A stretch of 16,307 nucleotides of DNA from Planctomycetota bacterium (GTDB lineage Bacteria > Planctomycetota > Phycisphaerae > WQYP01), in assembly GCA_021799715.1 (NCBI GenBank), contig JAJYZY010000047.1, positions 1-16,307 of the forward strand, in the 5' to 3' direction. The notes beneath the pieces were generated by a model that was not told the origin of the DNA, made no database searches, and saw only the letters and a program-made list of their open reading frames with translations. A program made the translations under genes and the position numbers. Positions 7,444-15,000 of this stretch are shown one piece after another. Each line of letters starts with the position of its first letter. The first letter of the stretch is position 1.

Positions 7444-7869
7444 ATGACCCAGACCAATCAAAAGAACCCCTTTACCGTCTCGCAGCGTTGCGGCAAATTG
7501 GCCGTCAGTTCGGGCAGCGCCTGGGAACCGAAAATCGGATACAGCCGGGCGGTAAAAAAGGGCAACACTATATTTATCAGTGGTTGCGTCGGAATTGAGG
7601 CGGATAAAACCTTCTCACCCGATGTGGCGCAACAGACACGGCGCTCGCTGGCGATCATTGCATCCGCACTGGAGGCGCTGGGCGCTTCGGTGGCCGATGT
7701 GGTAATGACCCGCATGTATCTGACGGACATTAAAAATTGGGAACAGGTGGCATTGGTTCATGGCGAGATATTCGGGGAAATTCGTCCCGCAACGGTTATG
7801 GTTGAAGTTTCCAAACTCATCGACGACGCGGCACTGATAGAAATTGAAGCCACTGCCATGGCCGGTTGA
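7444..7869 (+). CDS. RidA/YjgF-family protein lacking the catalytic arginine (141 aa)
   Basis: This is a member of the Rid (YjgF/YER057c/UK114) superfamily, small trimeric cytoplasmic proteins of which the RidA subgroup hydrolyses reactive enamines and imines. The domain runs from YSRAVKKGNTIFISGCVG through ALEALGASVADVVMTRMYLT to PATVMVEVSKLIDDAALIEI. In Escherichia coli RidA the corresponding strand reads PARSCVEV, with the arginine essential for deaminase activity. Here that position is threonine (Thr117), as in Rid subgroups that lack this activity. The ATG at 7444 was chosen for its AAGGA Shine-Dalgarno seven bases upstream; an earlier in-frame start at 7420 adds residues outside the domain. 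The gene follows mqnD by 52 bases and is probably cotranscribed. The substrate is unknown. Confidence 0.9.
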   Translation: MTQTNQKNPFTVSQRCGKLAVSSGSAWEPKIGYSRAVKKGNTIFISGCVGIEADKTFSPDVAQQTRRSLAIIASALEALGASVADVVMTRMYLTDIKNWEQVALVHGEIFGEIRPATVMVEVSKLIDDAALIEIEATAMAG

Positions 7870-7882
7870 TCGTCGGTTTTTT
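7862..7882 (+). terminator. Weak terminator-like hairpin at the end of the ridA-family gene
   Basis: CCGG (7862-7865) can pair with TCGG (7873-7876) around a 7-base loop, followed directly by six Ts (7877-7882). The stem is only four pairs including a G-U, so termination would be inefficient. It overlaps the stop codon of the ridA-family gene. Confidence 0.3.
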
Positions 7883-7911
7883 GGCTTGCCGCCCGGAAAC
7901 TTTGCTATAGT
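7881..7911 (+). promoter_or_regulatory. Possible promoter of glmS
   Basis: TATAGT (7906-7911) is a good -10 box. TTGGCT (7881-7886) is a possible -35 but the 19-base spacing is long. A small 6-bp stem (CCGATA 7928-7933 with TATCGG 7939-7944) follows in the leader. glmS may also be read through from mqnD-ridA. The roughly 100-base gap is too short for, and shows no sign of, a glmS ribozyme. Confidence 0.4.
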
Positions 7912-7973
7912 TAAGGTGTTGGTAACTCCGATAACCTATATCGGATGCTGTTGTTTGGCCGAGGTAATGTCCT

Positions 7974-9806
7974 ATGTGTGGAATTGTGGCGTATGTGGGG
8001 GATAAAGACGTTCGGCCCGTGCTGATCGAAGGGTTGAAACGCCTTGAATATCGAGGATATGACTCAGCAGGTGTCTGTATTGGCGGCAAGGACGGCTTTT
8101 TCATTCGCAAGGCCGCCGGGCGCATCAGTGTTCTGGAATCGATTCTCGATGAGGAAAAAGCCATTCCCAAAGGCCATGTCGGCATGGCCCATACCCGTTG
8201 GGCCACGCATGGAGCGCCAACGGAATGCAACGCCCATCCGCATACGGATGATAAAAAGCGGATCGCCATTGTCCATAACGGCATTATTGAAAATTATTCT
8301 GCCATCCGGCAGTTCCTCGCGGCCAAGGGGCACAGTTTTGTCAGTGATACAGACACCGAATCATTATCCTGCCTGATTGGGCATTTTTACGACGGCAACC
8401 TCGCCAAAGCGGTGCAGTTGGCCCTGCGCGAAATTCGCGGCACCTATGGCCTGGCGGTCATGTCCGCCGCAGAACCGGATGTGCTGGTGGTCGCGCGGCG
8501 TGGGTCTCCCCTGATTATCGGTGTGGGCAAGGATGAATATATTGTTGCTTCTGATGCCGCGGCAGTGGTGGAACATACCACTCAGGTGATATATCTCAAT
8601 GATAATGAAATGGCGGTCATCACCCCCAAAGGTTTCCGTACCATGACCATCGATGATGTTCCCGTGACCAAAGATGTCACCGCGGTTGAGTTTTCTCTGG
8701 AACAAATAGAACTTGGCGGTTATGACCACTTCATGCTGAAGGAAATTTTTGAGCAACCCGAAGCAATCGCCAACTGCCTGCGCGGACGGGTGGATCGGCA
8801 TGAGGGGCGCGTGGTTCTCGGCGGCATTGCCCAATACAGTCGCGATATTGTCCGGGCCAGGCGCATTATCATTACCGCCTGCGGCACCGCATGGCACGCC
8901 GGTCTGGTGGCGGAATTTCTATTTGAAGAATTGGCGAAAATTCCGACCGAAGTTGAATACGCCAGTGAATTTCGTTATCGCAATCCCATCGTCGAAGACG
9001 GCACGATTGTCATTGCCATCAGTCAGTCCGGTGAAACTGCCGATACGCTGGCCGCCCTGCGCGAAGCCAAAGACCGCGGTGCTCTGAGCCTCGGCGTGGT
9101 CAATGTTGTCGGCAGCACCATTGCCCGTGAAACCGATGCCGGTGTATATCTGCATGTCGGGCCGGAGGTCGGCGTGGCAAGCACCAAAGCCTTCTGCGGA
9201 CAAATTGTTGTCGCAGCGCTTCTGGCCTTGAGCATTGCCCGGCGTAAATACATGTCTCAAAGCGTACTGCAGGAATTTTTAACTGCGCTGGATCGCGTGC
9301 CCGAACAGATGCGGCATATTCTGGAGCAAAGTGAACTGATCCGTCAGGTGACAACCCAATATGTCCAGCGGGAAAACTGGTTGTTTCTGGGCCGTGGATT
9401 TAATTATCCCGTGGCCCTGGAAGGGGCATTAAAGCTCAAGGAAATCAGTTATATCCATGCGGAGGGCCTGCCCGCCGCGGAAATGAAGCATGGCCCGATT
9501 GCCCTGATTAACCCCGGAATGCCCGCCGTGTTTATCGCCACCCGCGGCAGCCAATATGAAAAACTTCTGGGCAACATTCAGGAAGTCAAAGCCCGCGGCG
9601 GGAAAATCATAGCAGTCGCCAGTGAAGGCGATGACCACATCACCAAAATCGCGGATCACGTATTTACCGTTCCGGATACCATTGAACCTCTTCAGCCGCT
9701 GCTGACGGTCCTGCCCCTGCAACTTCTGGCCTATCACGCCGCAATGGCCCGCGGTTGCAATGTCGATAAGCCAAGGAATCTGGCCAAGAGTGTCACGGTG
9801 GAATAA
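7974..9806 (+). CDS. glmS: Glucosamine--fructose-6-phosphate aminotransferase GlmS (610 aa)
   Basis: GlmS makes glucosamine-6-phosphate from fructose-6-phosphate and glutamine, the first committed step to UDP-GlcNAc, peptidoglycan and lipopolysaccharide. Residues 1 to about 240 form the Ntn-type glutaminase domain: the catalytic Cys2 follows the initiator Met (MCGIVAYVG), with RLEYRGYDSAG, HTRWATHG and IVHNGIIENY. Two SIS sugar-isomerase domains follow, with ITACGTAWHAG, ISQSGETADTLAAL and VGVASTKAFCGQ in the first and NYPVALEGALKLKEISYIHA and LPAAEMKHGPIALI in the second. The protein ends in PRNLAKSVTVE, the conserved C-terminal tail. The length matches Escherichia coli GlmS (609). The start ATG has GAGGT upstream and its position is fixed by the need for Cys2. 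It is convergent with mutY with an 8-base gap. Confidence 0.98.
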   Translation: MCGIVAYVGDKDVRPVLIEGLKRLEYRGYDSAGVCIGGKDGFFIRKAAGRISVLESILDEEKAIPKGHVGMAHTRWATHGAPTECNAHPHTDDKKRIAIVHNGIIENYSAIRQFLAAKGHSFVSDTDTESLSCLIGHFYDGNLAKAVQLALREIRGTYGLAVMSAAEPDVLVVARRGSPLIIGVGKDEYIVASDAAAVVEHTTQVIYLNDNEMAVITPKGFRTMTIDDVPVTKDVTAVEFSLEQIELGGYDHFMLKEIFEQPEAIANCLRGRVDRHEGRVVLGGIAQYSRDIVRARRIIITACGTAWHAGLVAEFLFEELAKIPTEVEYASEFRYRNPIVEDGTIVIAISQSGETADTLAALREAKDRGALSLGVVNVVGSTIARETDAGVYLHVGPEVGVASTKAFCGQIVVAALLALSIARRKYMSQSVLQEFLTALDRVPEQMRHILEQSELIRQVTTQYVQRENWLFLGRGFNYPVALEGALKLKEISYIHAEGLPAAEMKHGPIALINPGMPAVFIATRGSQYEKLLGNIQEVKARGGKIIAVASEGDDHITKIADHVFTVPDTIEPLQPLLTVLPLQLLAYHAAMARGCNVDKPRNLAKSVTVE

Positions 9807-9814
9807 CCCCCCGC

Positions 9815-10912
9815 TCACGTTGCCACGGCCGATATTTTTCCGGTCAGACGGGATTTCGGCACGGATTTCATATCGGCGATCCAACGCACCGCGTCATAAT
9901 GCGGGTTGCTTGTCATATGGATTTGTGGGACATTCCCGGCCGGGCATTGTCCGATGAAAAGGCTATATTCCATGCGACGATGCGTGAGCTGATGGGTAAT
10001 GGTGGCGGCATGGCGTGTCAGCCCTATTTGCAATCCGGTGAGCCTAAAGAGTTGCCTGCCAACCGTTGCCGCGGTGGGGCGTGCGATTTCAAACGCGGGA
10101 AATTCCCAGAGATGTTCCCACAGGCCGCCTGATTTACGCTGCGCCAGCATCCAGCCTTGCGGTGAACGGATGATCACAGCCGCCAGCATGATCCGCGGCG
10201 TGCTTTCCCTGGCCTTTTTGACCGGCAGTTGCTCCTGCAGGTTTTCACGCCGCGCGCCGCAAACGCGTTGCAGCGGACAGGTTCGGCAGGTCGGCTTGAC
10301 CGGTGTGCAGACAGTGGCCCCGAGTTCCATCATGGCCTGATTAAAATCGCCCGGCTGTTTCAGCGGAACCAGCGAATCGGCAATATTCCAGAGCCGCTTC
10401 CGGGTTTTTGGATTGGCGATATCGTCTTGAATAAGCAGCAGCCGCGTGAGCACCCGCATGACGTTGCCATCGAGCACCGACACTTTTTCATGGAATGCGA
10501 TGCTGGCGATGGCGCCCGCGGTATATGGGCCGATGCCGGGAAGTTGCAAGATGTCATCATATTTTGATGGAAATACACCATGATATGTCAATATGACCAA
10601 TTGTGCCGCCCGGTGCAGGCTTTTGGCCCTGCGGTAATAACCCAGACCCGCCCAGAGTTTCAGCACCTCTTCCAACGGTGCCCCGGCCAGTGCGCGCACA
10701 TCGGGAAAACGCCGCAGGAATGACCGATAATATGGTTCCACCGTGGAAACCTGCGTCTGCTGGAGCATCACTTCCGACAGCCAGATCGCGTACGGGTCCG
10801 TGGTATTGCGCCAGGGCATTGGCCGTTTGTTGGTTTGAAACCATGGCGTCAGGCGTTGATGGAGGTGATGTTTAACGGCAGCGGGGACAACGGTTATGGG
10901 TGCTGATTTCAT
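9815..10912 (-). CDS. mutY: A/G-specific adenine DNA glycosylase MutY (365 aa)
   Basis: MutY removes adenine mispaired with 8-oxoguanine and is the last line of the GO repair system. All catalytic features are present: Glu47 in SEVMLQQTQV, the helix-hairpin-helix LPGIGPYTAGAIASIAF (residues 124-140), catalytic Asp148 in VLDGNVMRVL, and the [4Fe-4S] ligands Cys202, Cys209, Cys212 and Cys218 in the C-x6-C-x2-C-x5-C pattern. The C-terminal part from about residue 240 is the NUDIX-like domain that recognises 8-oxoG, with WEHLWEFPAFE and the HQLTHRRMEY loop in place of the FSH loop. The start ATG has no strong Shine-Dalgarno, but no later start would keep the catalytic region. The gene is divergent from dcd across 421 bases. 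Confidence 0.97.
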   Translation of the reverse strand: MKSAPITVVPAAVKHHLHQRLTPWFQTNKRPMPWRNTTDPYAIWLSEVMLQQTQVSTVEPYYRSFLRRFPDVRALAGAPLEEVLKLWAGLGYYRRAKSLHRAAQLVILTYHGVFPSKYDDILQLPGIGPYTAGAIASIAFHEKVSVLDGNVMRVLTRLLLIQDDIANPKTRKRLWNIADSLVPLKQPGDFNQAMMELGATVCTPVKPTCRTCPLQRVCGARRENLQEQLPVKKARESTPRIMLAAVIIRSPQGWMLAQRKSGGLWEHLWEFPAFEIARPTAATVGRQLFRLTGLQIGLTRHAATITHQLTHRRMEYSLFIGQCPAGNVPQIHMTSNPHYDAVRWIADMKSVPKSRLTGKISAVAT

Positions 10913-10995
10913 ATTCGAGATTTTAGCTGCCCGGCATGATTCATCAATAAATCAAATACGGGAAACGGTACCGCTGCGGCAAGGGTAATGTTGAG

Positions 10996-11004
10996 TTATC
11001 CACA
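10996..11004 (+). promoter_or_regulatory. Perfect DnaA box
   Basis: TTATCCACA matches the strict 9-mer consensus bound by DnaA. It lies in AT-rich sequence about 120 bases before the -35 of the dcd promoter. Confidence 0.5.
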
Positions 11005-11060
11005 AAGCGATTTCTCGCACCACTACATCTGGTAGAAATTTTTTTTAGTAACACAAGTCT

Positions 11061-11069
11061 TGTGGATAC
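11061..11069 (-). promoter_or_regulatory. DnaA box-like site (8 of 9)
   Basis: Read on the minus strand this is GTATCCACA, one mismatch from TTATCCACA. It lies in inverted orientation to the perfect box at 10996. The left part also overlaps a short palindrome CACAAG-T-CTTGTG (11052-11064). Confidence 0.35.
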
Positions 11070-11082
11070 AATGGGTTAGTGA

Positions 11083-11091
11083 TGTGGAGAA
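11083..11091 (-). promoter_or_regulatory. DnaA box-like site (relaxed consensus)
   Basis: Read on the minus strand this is TTCTCCACA, which fits the relaxed TTNTNCACA pattern. It is the third such site within 100 bases and lies just upstream of the NrdR-like operator. Confidence 0.3.
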
Positions 11092-11097
11092 CCTGTC

Positions 11098-11113
11098 CGT
11101 CAATATTTAGTGA
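11098..11113 (+). promoter_or_regulatory. NrdR box, upstream copy (weaker)
   Basis: CGTCAATATTTAGTGA matches 11 of 16 positions of the NrdR consensus ACACWATATATWGTGT, including the core CAATAT and the TWGTG arm. It sits exactly 31 bases upstream of the second box, three helical turns, which is the usual tandem spacing for the NrdR repressor of ribonucleotide reductase genes. Confidence 0.65.
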
Positions 11114-11122
11114 AGAAAATGA

Positions 11123-11150
11123 TTGACACCACAAGATATAGTGTTAAAGT
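11123..11150 (+). promoter_or_regulatory. Sigma-70 promoter of dcd-nrdJ
   Basis: A perfect -35 TTGACA (11123-11128) and a -10 TAAAGT (11145-11150, four of six) are separated by 16 bases. The NrdR box at 11129-11144 exactly fills this spacer, so repressor binding would block RNA polymerase. Transcription would start near 11157, leaving a leader of about 175 bases before dcd. Confidence 0.7.
11129..11144 (+). promoter_or_regulatory. NrdR box, promoter-overlapping copy (strong)
   Basis: CCACAAGATATAGTGT matches 14 of 16 positions of the NrdR consensus ACACWATATATWGTGT. It lies between the -35 and -10 of the promoter that reads into dcd and nrdJ. NrdR is an ATP-cone, zinc-ribbon repressor that senses ATP/dATP and binds paired boxes in front of nrd genes; its own gene is not in this window. 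Confidence 0.75.
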
Positions 11151-11171
11151 AACCTGCGTGAGCCTTATTGA

Positions 11172-11207
11172 GTTCTTAATAATCGCGAAAGCGTGACGAT
11201 TAAGAAC
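11172..11207 (+). promoter_or_regulatory. Hairpin with GAAA tetraloop in the dcd leader
   Basis: GTTCTTAAT (11172-11180) pairs perfectly with ATTAAGAAC (11199-11207). Inside it, CGC-GAAA-GCG (11184-11193) forms a short stem with a GNRA tetraloop. The element begins about 15 bases after the predicted transcription start. A second small stem (AACCG 11302-11306 with CGGTT 11312-11316) lies just before the dcd start codon. I recognise no named riboswitch class. Confidence 0.5.
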
Positions 11208-11333
11208 ACAATGGGGCCGACAATATCGGTTGAGATGATTCAGGGGCGAAGTTCCTTTCTCTTGAGTTTCAACCGGAATTGTAATACACTAACAAAAACC
11301 AAACCGTTTTGCGGTTATGTGCAGGCAGGCAGT

Positions 11334-11888
11334 ATGGCAATTCTCGCAGACACACAAATTCAAGCATCCGTCAAAATTGAGCCATTTGAAAAGTCGATCA
11401 AGCGCGCCGGAGCCGTAAGCTACGGTGTTTCCAGTTATGGTTACGATGTAAGGGTGGGGCCTAAGTTTAAGATTTTCACCAATGTGAATTCTGAAGTTGT
11501 GGATCCCAAACATTTTTCTCCTCGGAGTTTTGTGGATGTCGATGCGGGCAAAGACGGCTACGTGCTGATACCGCCCAATAGTTTCGCCTTATGTGAAACC
11601 GTCGAATATTTTGAAATTCCACGGGACATCCTGGCGATTTGCGTAGGCAAAAGCACCTATGCCCGGTGCGGCATTATCGTCAATGTGACCCCGCTGGAGC
11701 CGGAGTGGAAAGGCCGCGTCACCATAGAAATTTCCAACACCACGCCGCTGCCGGCCAAAATTTACGCCAATGAGGGTATCGCCCAGATTATTTTTCTCCG
11801 CGGTGAAAAGGTTTGCAATATCAGTTACGCGGATAAACAGGGGAAATATCAAGATCAACCCGGCTTGACGTTGCCCAAGGTTGATTAG
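11334..11888 (+). CDS. dcd: dCTP deaminase (184 aa)
   Basis: Dcd deaminates dCTP to dUTP, feeding dTMP synthesis; it belongs to the trimeric dUTPase-like superfamily. Visible features are [20 protein letters not shown] near the N terminus, the [20 protein letters not shown] segment holding the conserved Ser107 and Arg111, and [20 protein letters not shown] with Glu132, the equivalent of the catalytic glutamate that activates water. The ATG at 11334 was chosen because Dcd proteins begin with a short M-x-I-L-x-D strand, as here ([10 protein letters not shown]), and CAGGCAGG precedes it. The frame is open back to a GTG at 11193, but that GTG is inside the leader hairpin and the extra residues do not look like protein. 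Some family members also hydrolyse dUTP; sequence alone does not exclude this. nrdJ follows after 171 bases. Confidence 0.94.
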   Translation: MAILADTQIQASVKIEPFEKSIKRAGAVSYGVSSYGYDVRVGPKFKIFTNVNSEVVDPKHFSPRSFVDVDAGKDGYVLIPPNSFALCETVEYFEIPRDILAICVGKSTYARCGIIVNVTPLEPEWKGRVTIEISNTTPLPAKIYANEGIAQIIFLRGEKVCNISYADKQGKYQDQPGLTLPKVD

Positions 11889-11912
11889 TTGATTGGTTGA
11901 TGCGCTGAAAAT

Positions 11913-11944
11913 GCGGATCAGCGGCGCTAATGCCGTTGATCCGC
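11913..11944 (+). promoter_or_regulatory. Strong 13-bp hairpin between dcd and nrdJ
   Basis: GCGGATCAGCGGC (11913-11925) pairs with GCCGTTGATCCGC (11932-11944), thirteen pairs with one G-U, around the loop GCTAAT. No T-tract follows on the plus strand (an A-run does), so it is not a classical terminator for dcd. It may be an mRNA-processing or stability stem, or part of a leader for nrdJ. Confidence 0.55.
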
Positions 11945-11959
11945 TCAAAAAACCATGCC

Positions 11960-11999
11960 GCCGGCCACGGAAAGCCGGGGCTTTCATGGAGTGGCCGGC
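11960..11999 (+). promoter_or_regulatory. Two-tier hairpin in the nrdJ leader (structure B)
   Basis: GCCGGCCAC (11960-11968) pairs perfectly with GTGGCCGGC (11991-11999). Within it GAAAGC (11970-11975) pairs with GCTTTC (11980-11985) around the loop CGGG. Its right arm shares bases 11994-11999 with the left arm of the next hairpin, so the two cannot form together. Confidence 0.55.
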
Positions 12000-12026
12000 G
12001 ACGCCGCAGGATGGGACGTCGCCGGC
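11994..12026 (+). promoter_or_regulatory. 10-bp GC-rich hairpin just before the nrdJ ribosome binding site (structure C)
   Basis: GCCGGCGACG (11994-12003) and CGTCGCCGGC (12017-12026) are perfect reverse complements around a 13-base loop. The stem ends about 20 bases before the AGGAG ribosome binding site (12047-12051). It competes with structure B for bases 11994-11999. No T-tract follows. Confidence 0.55.
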
Positions 12027-12059
12027 AAATTTAAACGCACGGAAGCAGGAGTCAAGGCT

Positions 12060-15000
12060 ATGAAAATCAATCGTCGGTTTACCAAAGCGGGCGTGGACGT
12101 TTACTCCACGGTCAAATTCAGCAAACGCACGAGCAAAATTTCCAATGTGGACGGCTCGGTCGTTTTTGAAATGAAGGATGCGGAAATCCCCGCGGACTGG
12201 TCGCAATTGGCCACCGATATCATGGTCAGCAAATATTTCCGCAAGGCGGGCATCCCCCAAACCGATGCCCAGGGCAAACCCGTGCTGGATGCCGAAGGAA
12301 AGCCCAAGAACGGCCCGGAAACATCAGTTAAGCAGGTCGTTCATCGCCTGGCTGGCTGTTGGGCCCATTGGGGACAGCAATATGGCTACTTTGATTCCAA
12401 ACAGGATGGGCAGGCATTTTATGATGAACTCGCCCACATGCTGCTTACCCAGAAGGCCGCGCCCAATTCACCGCAATGGTTCAATACCGGTTTGCATTAT
12501 GCCTACGGCCTGACCGGCCCATCCCAGGGCCATTGGTATGTCAATCCGAAAACACACCAGTTGGAACAATCCACCGATGCATACACGCATCCGCAGCCGC
12601 ACGCCTGTTTTATTCAGAGTGTCAGTGACGATCTGGTAAATGACGGCGGCATCATGGATTTGTGGGTGCGCGAGGCGCGGCTGTTTAAGTACGGTTCGGG
12701 CACGGGCAGCAATTTTTCCAAACTCCGGGGCGAAAACGAAGCCCTCTCCGGTGGTGGAAAATCATCCGGCCTCATGAGTTTTCTGCGCATCGGAGATCGC
12801 GCGGCCGGAGCCATTAAGTCCGGCGGTACCACGCGCCGGGCGGCAAAAATGGTATGTCTGGACCTGGATCATCCGGATATTGAAGAATTTGTAAACTGGA
12901 AAGTCCGCGAAGAAATCAAAGTCGCCGCGATGGTTGAGGGGCTTAAGCACCTGCCCAGGGAACAGCAGGAATTGGCGAAAAATCTCAAGCTCAAGCTCGA
13001 TTACGATTTTAACGGTGAAGCTTACGCCACGGTTTCCGGCCAGAATTCCAATAATTCCGTTCGCGTATCCAATGCATTTATCGAAGCGGTGGAGAAGGAT
13101 TCCGACTGGAACCTGATCCGCCGCACCGACGGCAAAATTCATAAGACGCTCAAAGCTCGTAAGCTCTGGCAGGAAGTGGCCTTTGCGGCCTGGCGCTGTG
13201 CCGACCCCGGCGTGCAGTATGATGACACGATCAACCAGTGGCACACCTGCCCGCAAAGCGGCCGCATCAACGCCAGCAACCCGTGCAGCGAATACATGTT
13301 TCTGGACAATACCGCCTGCAATCTGGCGTCCATTAACCTCATGAAATTCTTTGATGCCGCAACGGGGAAATTTGATATCGAAGGTTTTCAGCATGCGTGC
13401 CGACTCTGGACCATCGTGCTGGAAATTTCCGTGCTCATGGCGGCATATCCAAGTCGGGAAATTGCCCGCTTAAGCTACGAATACCGCACGCTGGGACTGG
13501 GATATGCCAACATCGGCACGATGTTAATGGTCGCCGGCATCGCGTATGACAGTCCCGCCGCCCGGGCCGTCTGCGGGGCCGTTACCGCCCTGATGACCGC
13601 CGAGTCTTATGCAATTTCCGCGGAAATGGCGCGGGAACATGGCGCATTTCCCGGTTTTCATCCCAACCGGGAAGACATGCTGCGGGTTATGCGTAATCAC
13701 CGCGCCGCGGCCTATGCTTCCGGTGAATATGACGGCTTATCGGTAAAGCCCGTGGAAATCGACGCGGCGCAATTTGGCACGCACCCCACACTGGAGCCCA
13801 CGCTCCTGCAAGCCTGCCGCGAGGCATGGGATCGGGCCGTTACCCTCGGTGAAAAATATGGCTATCGGAATGCTCAGACCACCGTTATCGCCCCCACGGG
13901 TACCATCGGCCTGCTGATGGATTGCGATACCACCGGTGTTGAACCTGATTTTGCCCTGGTGAAATTCAAGAAGCTCGCCGGCGGCGGTTATTTTAAAATC
14001 GCCAATCAATCCATTGAACCGGCGTTGCGGAATATGGGCTACTCTCCGGATCAGATTAAGGATATTTTAACTTATGTCATGGGCACCTTGAGCTTGCGCG
14101 GCGCGCCGCATATTAACATTGACTCCCTTAAGGCGAAGGGCTTCACGGATGAAGAACTGGCAAAAATAGAGGCATGCCTGCCTTCTGTTTTCGAGCTGGC
14201 CTTCGCCTTTTCTACCTGGACACTCGGCGAGGCGGCATTGACCCGCCTTGGCTTTTCAACCCAGCAATGGCAACAGCCTGGTTTCAACCTGTTGCGGGCG
14301 CTGGGCTTTACCAAACGGCAGATTCGTGAAGCCAGCGATGTGATCTGCGGTTCGCAAACCATTGAAGGCGCTCCGCACATCAAGCCGGAACATCTGCCGG
14401 TCTTTGATTGCGCCAATCGCTGTGGCCGCAAGGGCAAACGCTTTATTCATCACATGGGCCACATCCGCATGATGGCCGCGGCCCAGCCCTTTATCAGCGG
14501 GGCCATCAGTAAAACCATCAACCTGCCAAACGAAGTGGGTATCGGCGATATTGAAGAAGCTTATCGGGAAAGCTGGCAGTTGAGCCTGAAGGCCGTGGCG
14601 CTGTATCGTGATGGTTCAAAATTAAGCCAGCCGCTGAATTCCACCTCGGATGATGATGCTTCCGATGACGGCGATATCGACGCGCTGAAAGTTGAAGCCG
14701 CCGCGGCCTGCACGACATGCGGCGACCCCAGTCCCGCATTACTGGGCGATGGCACCGTTCCCGCCGGTACGCTGGAAACCGGCTCTACCGGTGGCTCCAA
14801 GGTGGTGGAACGGATTGTCGAAAAAGTGGTGCATCGCCCGTTGCGCCGGCGCCTGCCGGACACGCGCAACAGTATCACGCATAAGTTTGATATTGCCGGC
14901 CATGAAGGGTACCTCACCTGCGGCCTGTTTGATGATAACAGCCCGGGTGAAGTGTTTATCACCATGGCCAAGCAGGGCAGTACCGTCGGCGGACTTATGG

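Noticed and set aside
7870..7973. glmS ribozyme upstream of glmS
   Set aside because: The gap is about 100 bases, holds a promoter-like sequence and a small stem, and lacks the ribozyme's conserved core.
8364..8897. Long minus-strand open frames inside glmS and nrdJ
   Set aside because: They are antisense shadows of strongly conserved coding sequence, favoured by GC-rich codon use, with no domain of their own.
11193..11333. N-terminal extension of dcd from the GTG at 11193
   Set aside because: Dcd proteins begin with a short M-x-I-L-x-D strand, found at 11334. The GTG lies inside the leader hairpin and the extra residues have no family similarity.
11955..12059. Earlier ATG start for nrdJ at 11955
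   Set aside because: It has no ribosome binding site and lies in the hairpin cluster. The ATG at 12060 has a good AGGAG at proper distance.
11900..12059. Standard cobalamin riboswitch upstream of the B12-dependent nrdJ
   Set aside because: I looked for the conserved B12-box pattern. GCCAC occurs but the following conserved positions do not, and the hairpin layout differs from the known class.
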